Positions 36,029-48,618 are shown, counted from the first letter of the stretch. The stretch is 64,000 bases of DNA from Xenopus tropicalis (GCF_000004195.4 NC_030678.2:77125404-77189403), one strand, 5' to 3'. Notes: generated from the letters alone by a model not told the origin. Numbers and translations are program-made.

Positions 36029-38042
36029 AGGTTGGCTTATTTCCTAGGCTGAATGTTCCCCAGTTTCAGAGTCCCCTATGCGCCTTCTCCCTCTGGGGTT
36101 CCAAGACTGGTCAACCCTTGGCTGTGGGCACTCTCTAACCATGACAGATTGAAAAAAACCCTTTTCTTAAACTTGTTTATGCCATTTTGTCTAAAGTCAC
36201 TGTACCTTTGGTTTTCTGATACTAGCAACACCTTCTGTGGTTTTTTTTCTTTACTTTTCTTAATTCTCTCATCAATACCTGTACAGACAATTATAAGTTC
36301 ATCTTCCTTAATAGTTTTTGCTTCAGGTGTAGTGGTTATTAATGTATCTTTGTATTTTTTTTTAACCCTTCTATGAATGTAGCTCTTAATTGAACTTTGT
36401 CCCTTTCACTAGTTTCTAAATAACCAGCTTCAGTGAATGCTAGTTTTAGCCTATGGAAAAATTCCACAGATCCCTCCTCATTTGTCTGCTTAAAGGAGAG
36501 GGAAAGGCTAAGTCAAGTGGCTGGTGTTCCTGTTAGGAAAAAACCGCACCATCCTGGGGTACCTGCAGCGAGTGTTTCCTCTTCCATATTTCTTCTGTCT
36601 TTGGAATCCCTGGGCTGGCGCATGCACAGACTTTTTTGTTAAAGTTCAGCTTCTCACTCTACTGCATGCGCAAGCGTGGGAAGGAAGAGGCGACACTCGC
36701 TGCTGGGATCCCTGGGCTGGTGAGGTTCTCTCCTAACAGGGACAACCAGCCCGGGGTAAAAGGTAAGCGATTAAAGTCACTTGGGGGTGCCTAACATTTT
36801 GGCACCCCCAAGTGACTTAGGGTGTTGCATTGTAGGTTGATTGTATAACAAACTCTGCTGGATTTACATCAGGGTCTGGGATACCCTCTAGAAGGGACAT
36901 TTGCTCAGTTCGAGACCAAGGTTGGTACCAACTTACACTGTATTTTGGGACTGGATTAGCACCTTCAAATACAGCTTGTGTACCAACTACATCCTTTGGT
37001 GGGGCAAAAGGCAATATATTCTCCCCTGTGTATGGGGAAGCAGAGGACAATATAATTTCCCCTGTGTATGGGGGAAGATTTGGTGGTACGAGAGACATTG
37101 TATATGTGCTAACAGGGTTATGTAAGGTAACCTCTCTCTTTTTCTCCTCCTCCTCCTATTCTTTATAAACTTTAATTTGCTGTAACCCTCTTTGGTAAAT
37201 ATAGAATCATTTTACATAATCTTTTTTCCCCTTATACTAGCACCTACAGCATTTAGTAAAAGAGCTCTAGTTTCTGCAGTTGTGTGGTCATATTCTTCTC
37301 CCCATCTTTTCATCGATATTCTTATTTTTGGATATGCATTCTTCTGTATTCTAAGGGTTTATTTTGTATATTTTCTAGAGGTTCAGCTTCTTGAACATTT
37401 CCTCTTTTTTAATTTGTTCTTGGGTTCTGGTCTGCTTTTCACCATTAAGGGCAGCAAATAAAGCAGTTAAACCAACCTTACTATAGGGATATTCATCACC
37501 TAATATGCTTCCATCTGGCCAGGAGGTGGGAAACTTTCTCCTATTCGCATATCTATATCTACTACTGTAAAAACATTCAACAATTTTATCAGGTTTCTTT
37601 TTACTCTCTGTCAACCATGCATTTGCTTCATTCTCATACCCTTTCTTTTTTATCCATTTATCATGAGTATTAATTAGAGTCTACCAGAGATCTCTATCTA
37701 GACTTATCTAGACTTAGAGTATCTGGCAGCCCTGTTTTCTTACATATATCTCTAAGGGGTGCCGTAACCCAATTCCCATGATTCTGTTCCATCCACTGTA
37801 CTGCTGTTTGACCAAGGGGATCAGCAGCCCTCTCCTCAGGGTCCTGTTCTAGACGGTACAACCAATTGCCCATCTTTCTCTTGTGGTTGGTCAACCAATT
37901 TACTCAATATTCCCCACACACCTACTGGAGCCTTGCTCACACAGCTAGGAGGTATTTCCCTGGGTAACAGCAGTACTTTATCTGACTCTTTGCTACCTTT
38001 TTTACCTTTGTAACTCTCCCCAAACACCTTAACTCTAAACAT
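36029..38042 (-). pseudogene. retroviral gag (degenerate)
   Basis: Pieces in order on the minus strand: 37836-38042 (possible matrix start), 37694-37894, 37375-37614 (FPTSWPDGSILGDEYPYSKV), 36820-37098 (proline-rich, GENILPFAPP), and, beyond a MITE, 36320-36489 with VEFFHRLKLAFTEAGY, a capsid-like helix region. Several frame changes separate them. Assignment rests mainly on position before protease and on the capsid-like helix. Confidence 0.65.
36490..36819. mobile_element. MITE inserted in retroviral gag
   Basis: Begins TTAAAGGAGAGGGAAAGGC and ends in a hairpin, AAGTCACTTGGGGGTGCC, with its complement at 36775-36818. The gag reading frame continues on both sides. It resembles the element at 55391-55859 at its AAAGGAG end. 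Confidence 0.7.
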
Positions 38043-38668
38043 ACACCAGATCCTTTACCACTGATAACAGGAGTGAATAGGAAAATAGAAATAGAGATAG
38101 CAAATCTCTTATAAGAGGTAATGTAGTGTGAGGTAGATACTTGCAGTTCCTTGATATGGAAAGCTGCTTATGTGTATTCTATTTCCCGGTTTTATATAAA
38201 CCCGTATTTTTAGCAGAAAAACAGCCTGATTCTTAAGATAAGCCCAGAATCAATAAACTTATTAGACAGGATAGTTGACTATAGAAATGGCATGGGAAAG
38301 AGGTATGGCCTTATAGAAAGAAAGAGAGAATATACCTAAGCAGTGGTAGAATACAACACTAAATCAGATATGCATATGGTTCAATTATCTTGATACTTTA
38401 AACATTTCACACATACAAATACTTCAATACTTAAACACAGTTAAGATATCACTTATAACATATATGACCTATATATGACATTTACATATACTTATTCCTA
38501 CAGCTCAGTTCCGTGGTCTGGAGTGTGTGATGTTATAGACCACTCGTGTGACCAGTGACACTTGCAAGGGAAAACCCTTGGTAAGCAAAGGGCTTACCTG
38601 CTGGTCTTTTGGGAAGTTCCATTGCTAGAGTCACAGCCGCTGTGTGGTGGTCCTTTGGATCACATCCA

Positions 38669-38686
38669 GTCCCATCTGGGTCGCCA
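38669..38686 (-). other. retroviral primer binding site, tRNA-Arg (CCG)
   Basis: On the minus strand TGGCGACCCAGATGGGAC follows the LTR end after three to four bases. It is the complement of the 3' end of vertebrate tRNA-Arg(CCG) as I remember it, including CCA. It fixes the element's orientation and 5' end. Confidence 0.75.
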
Positions 38687-38689
38687 AAA

Positions 38690-38870
38690 TGTTAAGTCCA
38701 AATATAGTACAGTAAAAGGATTGTCAGCTGTAGGATAAAATTCTTTGCATGCAAGAGAACAGACACAGACACGGAGCCTAATTGTTCTGTCCTCCCTGAT
38801 TGGTGGCCAGACCTTTATTTATATTGATTTTCATACATGATATGTTAAAATTATACTTGAGGTGGTCCTG
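38690..38870 (-). repeat. partial retroviral 5' LTR
   Basis: The minus strand ends CTTAACA just before the primer site, a proper CA terminus. About 130 bp upstream is AATAAA (in ATAAATAAAGG). Unit B flank begins at 38871 without a TG start, so most of U3 is missing. Confidence 0.65.
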
Positions 38871-41315
38871 CTAGCGTCTTAAAACACCTGAACATTGGCC
38901 TGCAACCTAGGCTACGCATAAAAATGGGGCCAGTTTGTATTACCTTATGTGTTGAGGAAGCATTGCAACATGTTGCATTGACAGCAAATCCACCAGCTTT
39001 CAAAAGATTTTAAAAACTTTATTTCAAGTAAATAGCAAGTATTTGACAAAAAGAATCAGTAAAAAATGAAAAATCCCTGTATCGTGTATTATTATTATTA
39101 TTACACTTGCAGAAAGTAAAAATTGCAAATGGTAAAACTTGTTTACATAAGATTGTATATCAGTTGAGTAGCTTGTTAAATATAATTGAATATCTTGATT
39201 GATTGAAATGTGTGTGTGCAGGTAAGTACCTGGTTTTATTGTACCCACAGAAATATGGACTAATAACCCCAGAAGTAGGATAAAACTACATAAAAGCTCT
39301 GCACCAATAACCTGCCCACTACCCATCTGGCATGTAAAAGTACATTCCTATACAGCACAATGGGCATATGGGAAATACAAGCAACTTTCTTATTCCTGCT
39401 ACTTCAAATACTTTTAACACCTAAGTGGTATAGGAAAGGGGCTCTTAATAGGTCACTACATCTTTGTACTGCAGGGAGGTAAAATAAAGCAGGCCTAGAC
39501 TGGCAATCAGTGGATTGTAGCAAATGCCAGAGGTGCCTTAAGATATCATATACAATCACTATTTATTCGGCCTGTTGGGGCAGTTTGGGCTGTTGTATAC
39601 TTAACGTGTCAGGGCTTATTTTGAATCCCAGGACTGGACTGAAGTGGTTAATACTACTAACCTTTCAATTACTTATGAAGAAATGTTTTATTGAGAAAAG
39701 ATAACTTAACCATCCTGTAAGAAGATATTTACATCACATGCAAACCCAACACATGTGGGGACATTTCTGAATGGAATGCACACAAATATTTCCTGTTGGA
39801 CAAACATGAAATAATTAAAACATGTGATGTCCTTGAATTGCGGGAAAAGTATGCAAATGAACATGTAAAGGAAATTTACAGTAAGGAAACTTTACCCTGC
39901 AGCACTGACAAAAGACAATCAAATATTTACTGATGCAGTGTTTATTCTTGAATTCCACTTAACCCCACCCACCCTTTACATATTTTATATTTTCTTATGA
40001 GGGATAGGTTATCATTTTTTGCATTCCTAATAAAAAACAAAGAGTTAAAAACGCCCCTTCCCCAAAATCTACAGTATATATTGCACATTATTTTACCTGG
40101 TTACCTGTACCATTTTGAGTCTTCGATCACAGAGACCAGCATCTAAAAGAATCTGAGCTCACATTTAGGGGACTTCATTTCCTCATCCACATCAGGAGGT
40201 AATGTTTTCATATCTAGATTTATGAATATGAAGTTCTTAATCTTTAACTTTCCCTTTTTCAGGATTCATAGTAGAGTCATTTAGGAAGCAACTCCATGAC
40301 AGTTTGTAAGTTATTGATAACAAGATAAATGTAATTATAGAAGAGCACAGCACGCAAATATATAAAAAAAAATAAGCAAATGTTTAAAAAAGGGAAAATT
40401 TGGAATGGTAGTATGTTTAAAAGTAGCATGTACTCCAGAGATAGAAAGCTACATGCATGTTCATATGTGCATAGATTTTCCTGTGACCAGATAGCACTGC
40501 CACTAAACCAAGGTAAAATAGGTCATACTTTGTTTAGCCTTTGTTCTATAAAAATCTAGATCTCAATAATCAGATAATGTCCAACAAAAGGCAATAACGT
40601 TGGTACCATATATGAAGAGATGTGTCCACCAAGGAGTGATATCCTCCATTCAGCACTAAAATGTTCAATAAGCGCCTACAGTAGCCAGATTCTAAATGTT
40701 TCTGCAGAGACTGATAGACAACTAAAATGTTAAAATAATCAAGTAAAACGTAAACGTATACTTGGTAGACGGGTTGGTGTACATTGGTATACAAGAGCTT
40801 TTAAAACCTTATTCAGCCTCTGTATTACTTATATTTTTAGACTGTATCAATATGTTTCATCATCTAGAGACTGCTATGTTTTGGCACACCTTCCTTAGTC
40901 AGAGTACCGAAATGTAAGTGGAAATTAAGGAACCGCCTTTTCTAAGTCTGGTGTGCACTAGCATTAATTTAATTAGTTTGCTTAATTTAAACTGAACTTA
41001 AAACTTTGACAGGGGAACCATAATTATTAAGGCCCATGGCATTTAGGGCTTGTGACAAAACCCTGGTACAATATCTATGTTTCCAAATCAGGTATCATAG
41101 ACAGACACTTTCTAATTTAAGTGAATGGGATGTGATTGTATGCATGGAAATACCCCTAAAAGGACAAGATTGATTAAAATTCTCCATGTGAATGCCAACC
41201 AATTGTCCCACAGTCCAAACTAATATGAACTAATCTGAAAGTTACATAATGTAATTACATGATATTTTACATTTTTAATGGTTTCAATCTATATAAAATA
41301 ATTTTGTTTTCGCAG
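38871..41315. other. upstream region of gene copy B
   Basis: Aligns with 3214-6185. Relative to A it lacks about 940 bp near 40968 and carries about 345 extra bp (39310-39655). The deletion brings the region around 40960 to within about 360 bp of the coding start. No gene seen; the promoter is not identified. Confidence 0.5.
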
Positions 41316-41324
41316 ACAATAAAA

Positions 41325-44300
41325 ATGAAGTTCTGTCTGGAATTCTTGGTTATTCTGTGCAGCTTAACTACAGGTAAAATTGAAGTAATTATTGCGAGCA
41401 GTAATTACTCAGAATGTGAGTCTGGTTTTCTTGCGAAACACACTTGAATTTCAAATGAAGGTTAAGAGACTCTGCATGCCATTCATGAAATATGCAATTT
41501 TTTTTTTTATAAAGCATGAAGTTTGTTTTCTTTATTCAAATAGCACTTTGATATACTTTTTTCTCTTTTCTTTAAGGAGCCCAATTAAACATAAGGTTCA
41601 AATCAGTTAGTTATAGATAAAATGGGGCTACCTACTGATGATTATGTTCTTACCAGTACAAATGAACATTAGATGAATAGAGAGCAAGAAATGGCTATGA
41701 AACTGTTACACACTGTTGGCCTAGACTAGCATGTACTGTACTATAGTAAGATTGGTTTCCAGATTCTCAGATAGAATGTCATTGCATGAGATAAACTTTC
41801 AAGTTGGTCACATTTGCAGCAATAGATGAAGGTTATTCCTCCACCCAAACCATATTTAGCAATGTCGGAATCTAACCTCAAAACTTATACTTACACAGAT
41901 TTGTACACTGAGCAATAGGTACTTATTTTGTTAAATAAGGTTTTTTTTTTATATCTAGAACATACTCTAAACAACAATCAACTGTATTAGTAGAGTGGAT
42001 AGCATTATTAAACCCCTACAGAGATGGGCAAATATGGCATGGAATCATGATGAAATGAGTTTTTACTGCCCTATACTTTATTCTGATTTGCAATTCTTTT
42101 GTCTCTTAACTCAGTTGTTACGAGCTGTCCAACATGTGTTTCGGATGAGATCTGCAACAGTATAACCAATAATTGTGACTGTAATCCTTCAACATACTCT
42201 GAAACAGGTACAGAATACTCAGATTTCATGCGGAGTTAGTCTTCAACTTAACGTCTATTGACAATGCTTTTGCATTAAAAACTACTATTTTCAAACATAT
42301 GCAGCTCACTGTATTTAAACAACAGAATTTACAAGCATTTGGCACATTTATACATGCCTATTGATAATATATAACTATGACAGGGGGTGTTATACAATAT
42401 TTATTACTTTGATGACTCAAGTATTATCTTGACTTCCTTTTGTATGTCTGTAGTGCAAATCCCACCACCAGAATTAACATGCAACAATAACATGGTTTTG
42501 CGGATACCAAGATGTCAGATGGAGCGCAATGGATATGACTCTTCGAGTTTACACCTGAACACGCCATCCTGCAGACTTTCTTCATACTATGCTAATGTCT
42601 CATACTTGGGTATTTTGTGGCACATAGCGACAGGAGAGTGTGGTAACACTAAAGTGGTGAGTTTACTATAATCCAAGTGTATAAAAGCATGAAACAATCT
42701 GGTTCACAAAAAACGATATCTGTAGTCTGACCCTTCACACCTGACAATCGAAACCTTAATATATAATATAATATTTATAATAGGATAACAGATTACTCTT
42801 TTTTTTAAATAATTAATGTACTGTTGCATGTAAATGAATGGGAAACACATTGCCTATAGCAGAAACTAGCATTCATAAGAGATATTTGCCTGACAGCTCT
42901 AGTGCCTGTCATGGGCAGAACCTTCCCCTTCCCTAATTAAACTGTGGTAGTGATTAAAAACTTTACGTCCCTTGAGCCTTAAATAACTTTCTATTATTTT
43001 TGGTAAATTTTATGGTAATGTGAAGCACACAACTGGACAGAAAAATTTTGTATTTCTGCACACTTGAAAAAGGGCATACAGCCCGGAACATATTGTAAGT
43101 TTTACTCAAATAAAAAGGCTGAAGTTTATTAGCACTGCTCTGCTTCCACTTGTAATTAGTGTTCTGCACAGTGAGACATCAGGCAAGTGTGAGTCTTCGA
43201 GGCTTTTTGATTTGGTGGGATACATAACTGAATTACGCACAGCAATATACCTCTTTACCTAGACACAAGGCTAGAAGCTCTGCAAAAAGATGTACTGTAC
43301 ACACTAGGGGGCACATTTACTTATCATTGAATCTGAATCCCGAATGGGAAAAAAACGGATTGGAAACGAAAATTTTGTGATTTTTTTCGTCGCCATCGCA
43401 ATTGTTTCGTATTTGTCGCAACTTTTTCGGTGGCGTTGCGACTTTATCGTATTTTGCACAATTTTTTCGTATTGCCCTATACTGAACGGCGGAAAAACCA
43501 ATCCGAATTTTTCGCAATGGCGGTGAAAAAGTTGCGTCAATTCGCGAACAAGTCGTGACGGCGACGAAAAAGTCGCGACGGAAAAATTGCAAAAATACTG
43601 ATCATTACGAAAAAAACGCATTCGGACACTTTCGGACGTTCGTGGATTAGTAAATGTGCCCCCAGGTGTGAAAATGGGCAGGTAGTGACAAGAACGATGT
43701 ATAATCTAGGTAAAGCACTGTGTCAGCCCAGTATAAATAAAGAATAATATCAATCAATGCAGTTGGATAATATATTCTGATTAATACTTTCATTTTTAAC
43801 AGGAGAATTCAACTCATATAACTTACTACAATAATCTGTACATAAGCCCAAAAACATCTCCATTCATCACAAAAAATAACGTCACTTTCACCTTTAGCTG
43901 CAGTATTCCACTAAACTCAGGGACTGGACTTAATTTTCCCGTCAAAGCAATCACAGGGTGAGTGATAAACTTAATAACAATAACAATAGAAAGTTAAAAC
44001 AAAATGTTTTGTTTTTTTAATGTCATAAAAATGTAGATGAAAATCATTTTGCTATGCTTTACTGGAGAACATATATATTGTATAAATACGGGTTTAGGAA
44101 AAAAGCAGAAATACTGTATAGTTACACGCATGAAAGCATGAGACCAATGGGGTGTTTGCTAACAATCCTGCTTACTTGATCATATTTACACAATGACACC
44201 AGAGAAGTAACTTTTAGAGAGCCAATTTCCTTGTTTTATGCTACAAGCCTTACAAAGTTTAAACAAAACAACAAATTATATGAATGCCCCATTTTTTTCC

Positions 44301-47300
44301 TCCCAGCCTGTACCTATTGTAACAGGCTGGGAGGACAAAAATAGGGCATTCATATAATTTGTAGATATATAAACAATGGGTAAAAACAAAAATAACCATA
44401 CAGATTAAAGTTGTATTACACATATATCCTCCACTGGGGGTCATTTAAAGGACAAGGCAACTCAAAATATAATTTTTGCCTAATAAAAGAAACCAAAATT
44501 CTACGCAGCTTTGCAATATACATTTATTACAAGTTTGTAATGGTTTTTGACTTATTTGTATATATAATTGCTATTAGAAGCAGTGTCTCTGTCTGTCCTT
44601 TTCTATTCTCTGCCCTGGTGGCTCAGACTGTTGAAACAATGTAACACAAGGCAGCAGCCTGACAGACCTGTATTGCTGGAGAAGCAAGACCTTTGCAACA
44701 TTGTTTAAAATGTAACAACCAGGAGTTCAGCAAATGCTGCTTTCAATAGCAATTACATTTACAAATAATGTTTAAAGCGCTACAAATTTTTAATTATTTC
44801 ATATTGGAAAGTTGCTTAGAATTATGTTTTCTTTCATTATGCAAAAAATTATTTTTTGGGGTTGACATGCCCTTTAATAATGCCCCAGATGCTTATCTAC
44901 CCAGTACTTGCATCTGTGCCTGATTTGAAATCTGGGGTGAGGTGCAGAGCACAGCACTAGTAGGCACAAGGTAGCCCTGTATTTCCAGCTTGCCATAGGG
45001 GAGGAAGTAAAGACACAGCTCTTCAGCAGCCAGCAGGCGTTGGTGCAGGCCAAGAGGTACATAGGCTGAGGCAAGACTATGTGCCTCCCCAGAATATCTC
45101 TCATGAATACGGGGCCATCAACACACTATTATTGGGTAGGGAGCACTGGTCTTTGCACTCCATTCTGAAGCACAAAGATCAGGTTGTAAACATACAAAAA
45201 CATGGAAGTCTGTGGCTGTTTTTGAACTCTGCACCTTGCCTAGTACTTCATTATCTTCTGTAGAAGTAAGGTAGTTGATTATGTGTTTATAATTATACTT
45301 ATATTTCAGGAATGATGTAATTTCTGTCTCTGGTGTACCCGGGTCAATCTCTACAACCATGGCCATTTACACAGACCAGTCATTCAGCAATATTGTCACC
45401 ACCAGCACCACATTGGTGGTAGAGCAAAATATTTATGTCTCAGTGCTGATGCAAACATTGGACAACTACAACATAAAAGTGGTGAATTTGTATACTTCTG
45501 CATCATCAAATCGCTCCGCTGACCCAAAATATTATCTGCTTCAGAACGGGTAGGTTGAAGCCATGTCATTACTTATATCCTTTAAATACTGAAAAAAATA
45601 ACTTATTTGTTGTAGATGAAGATAAATAAAAATAAGTCACTAACAGAGATGCAGTGTATAATCTTGCCCTATGCAAGAAAAAATATGGCAAGATCTAGAA
45701 AGGTAAAAATAAGCAGTTATTTGAATTATGGGGTTTAAACCATTACAAAGCAACATTTTAATACCTAGCTTGGCTGTCAAACAGATTGGTTTGGATTTTT
45801 TGAGATTCAGTTGACATTTCTGATTCATCTCTTTCCAGGTGTCCAAACCTTAGCCTGGGAGCCTACCTATTTACAACGATATGGAATGGACAGTTTACTG
45901 AAGCACGATTTCAGTTTAAAGCATTCAAGCTTGCTAGCTCAGATGTTTTTTACCTATATGCAGATTATACCATTTGTAATTCTTCCTGTATACAGGTAAT
46001 ACAGTTCAAGGCATCTTCACAAAATGAAAATATCCTTTATAAATGGAACTGCATAACTTGAAGTGTGACATTTGTATTCACAATGTTTTAACTTTGATGG
46101 TGTTGCTGATCCAAGTATTGTGTATTGTTTAAGGTAATATTGCCCAAATTCACTTTGTTTCAATGGAAATGTTTCAATGGAAATGTTATTAGATATACAG
46201 GTGTGGGATCTATTACTTTAACATGTATTCATCATCTAATTAATAAAAACAGTACCTTGTAATTGATTGTAACTAATATGCATATATCCATATAGGTGGG
46301 AAAACCATGCTACTAGTAGTTAAGATAATGTATAAATAATAGCCATAAGTTATTGTGAGCCAAATTATAGATTTATTCATAAAAACCTTAGGTCCAAATC
46401 ATTCCAATTAATTGATCTCATACCTGTGCTGGATAGATTTAATGGTTATGAATAAATATTTGGGCCTTTGAATGTCATTTACAGATTAATTAGTCTAATT
46501 TTTGAAGAAAAGAAATTAAGGAAGTCACTTAAACGAGAAAGAAACCCCCCAAACCACAGACACCTTCAATTCCTCCTCCCGCCGACTCCCTCCTACTTCA
46601 GATCTAGTGACAAGTTATATGGGATGGGAGCAGGAATCCTAATGGAGTGACCTGAGGTTGGGGGATAGGATTTGCCTTACTTTAAACAATTGTATTCATT
46701 TCTCTCTTCTTGCTCTTCTTGGAATAGAACTGCAATAGCCGCTCAGCAGACATCAATGCTCAGACCTACAGTTCTACAGTCGGCGTGCGTCTTCAATTTA
46801 GTAAGTGACCATTTGTTCTTGCTGCCTTGCTTGGGTTGTCCAACAAAAGAATTAAAGCCTACTACATTAAATCTTCTTAAAATATATACATTTTGTAGTT
46901 CTGAAAATTGTAGTAATTGAATTGTGTCTGGGTAAATCATCAGTTCTATACAAAAGGTTGTGTTTAATTTTTTCAAATGACAGTTTATATAGCGCAGTTA
47001 CTGTTGAAAAGGGGGGGGTGGCATTTTTGTTTGAAGAGGGTACTCTAAGATGTGTTTCCATTGGAGAACTTATATATCCTTAAGAAAGGCCTATTGAGGA
47101 CCGAAACATCGGATTCTTTTAAAACAATATGATGATTTTAAAGGGTGTGCCCATCACAGAATATTTATTGCTGAATACTTAAAATTTGGCTGTGCACCCC
47201 ATAAGGTTACAAGCTTTGGAGTGCAGACACTATAAAGACTGATATATATATATACTATACTTAATCGTGATAGATCAGCACTCGCATAATTCAAAATTAT

Positions 47301-48314
47301 GTTGTCTGTTTTAGAATTCTGTGTAAGGGAACATTGTTTTTACAAAAGCTTCTTTGTTTTACAGCTTCAAATTCAGCTTCCAGCAGCTTTGGCTGTAAGT
47401 AAAATAAAATCTCTTTTTGTTTCTCTGCATAGATGCCAATATTCCTTTAAGATGAAACTGTATAAGCAGGGTTGTTTCAAGTGAGCACCTTGGCTTGGAC
47501 GGCCCTTTATCAGAGGCGACAAAAAGCTGCCTCTGGTAGCTGTATAAGAATTTCTGTTTTGTTTTTTTTCTTACAGGAAAATAGTTTTTTCTAGGGTAGA
47601 GAGCAGAATTGTACTGTAGGGAGCACTCCTGTTTTTACAGATCCCTGTCTTCCATGTAATGAAATGAGTCAGTGCCCTTGAGCCTGCTGTGATGAATTAT
47701 GAGCAAATGCACACACAGGTACAAGGGAACCCTGGGATTTTTGCCTCAACCTGGCAGTAATTTCAGGAATGTCTTTGGTTGGGTGTTACTAGCCACAAGT
47801 TAGTTGCACCACTAATTCAGAGGGAAATGTGAGCAACCAATTGTGCCTATTTTATATCAAAGTGTGCAATTACACTGGAATAGCAATTTATATGTATTTG
47901 ATTAGATATAGCACCATGTCAGATATACACTATATATGTAATCCTTATATTTGTATTTAACAACTCCAGCATTACACCACACACAGAATTAGCATTTTTA
48001 GTACTTTGCATTCTCCTGTTCTCCCCTATAAATAGGAATGCTTAAAAAATTGCACATGTGCATTGTTAGTGTGTCATATTTTACAAATAAGTCACAGTCG
48101 GATAATAAAGATGGGTAATGTCAGTATAAAGTGTATCACTCAGCTCTTAAAATATCCATATTAAAACAATAATAAATAAATGTACTCCAAGGCTGGGGGC
48201 TTAGGAACCCATACATATTCTATTTCAAATATATTGTATTTTTTTACAGGTTTCTCCATGAAGTGGGCTTTGAGTTCACTTCTTTTGCCCCTAATACTTA
48301 TGATGATCATGTGA
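41325..48314 (+). CDS. GP2/uromodulin-like ZP-domain GPI-anchored glycoprotein, copy B
   Basis: Coding exons: 41325-41373, 42115-42207, 42454-42656, 43803-43957, 45310-45549, 45839-45995, 46728-46800, 47365-47394, 48250-48314; same lengths and phases as copy A, 354 codons plus TGA, no disruption. It differs from A at 18 bases giving 12 amino-acid changes: N32S (removes the NIT sequon), G106A, T130S, P174S, I182T, V217L, F256Y, I278L, V290Y, T292I, C331S and R337M. V290Y and T292I sit next to C293 in ZP-C and need two base changes each. The missing disulfide pair (L227, A288) is the same as in A. The GPI tail is conserved. Both copies look functional from sequence; which is expressed is unknown. 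Confidence 0.88.
43312..43665. mobile_element. MITE in intron 3 of copy B
   Basis: The ends GGGGGCACATTTACT and AGTAAATGTGCCCCC are exact inverted repeats. The interior is rich in TTTTTCG and CGAAAAA. It occupies the same intron position as the unrelated MITE at 8235-8768 in copy A; both right ends abut GGTGTGAAAATGGGCAGG. Confidence 0.82.
44272..44361. repeat. fold-back inverted duplication in intron 4 of copy B
   Basis: Arms 44272-44310 and 44323-44361 (39 bp each) are reverse complements with two mismatches, around the loop TACCTATTGTAA. Copy A has only the left arm (about 9379-9417). The right arm matches copy A at both mismatch sites, so the left arm of B mutated later. Confidence 0.85.
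44445..44877. mobile_element. TTAA MITE in intron 4 of copy B, empty in A
   Basis: TTAA at 44445-44448 and 44874-44877; ends AGGACAAGGCAACTC and GGGTTGACATGCCCT are related inverted sequences. Copy A reads GTCATTTAATAATGCCCC with a single TTAA near 9666, a clean pre-insertion site. Confidence 0.9.
47050..47270 (+). mobile_element. insertion in intron 7 of copy B with hammerhead-like motif
   Basis: Sequence between GAGGGTACT and TTAATCGTG is unrelated to copy A. It contains CTTAAGAAAGGCC, a loop, then GACCGAAACATCGG (47088-47113), a degenerate form of the motif seen in the Penelope-type elements. No target duplication found. Confidence 0.45.
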
Positions 48315-48618
48315 AGTTTCCCATCTCATGGAGTTCCAGACTATTATGACATTGTGAAGTTTGGTGTTGGTGAATCTTATGAAGGAGATTATTTCACTTC
48401 AGAGTCAGTTTGCTTGATATTATGTTTGGAATGCATACTGCTACTGGTTAATTATTACAATTAAGTTTAATTATGTAACTATGATAACTATAAGTACTAT
48501 CTACTCTTATGCAGGGCTAATAGCACCATTGACTGTATAACTATTATGGACTGTATAACTATTATGGCCTTCTTTATCAATTTTTCGAGTTTGTGAATTT
48601 AATTTGTTTTTTAATTTG

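Larger units (their letters stand above)
30894..38870 (-). mobile_element. endogenous retrovirus remnant, gammaretrovirus-like pol
   Basis: Minus-strand order from 38870 down: partial LTR, tRNA-Arg primer site, gag, protease, reverse transcriptase, remnants of RNase H, and integrase cut off at 30894. No env and no second LTR are seen, so the 3' end is deleted. Intact matches to the usual motifs (LEDTGAAKT, YVDD, SDRGTHFT) place it with gamma/epsilon-type retroviruses. Many frame breaks and four inserted elements show it is long dead. Confidence 0.85.
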
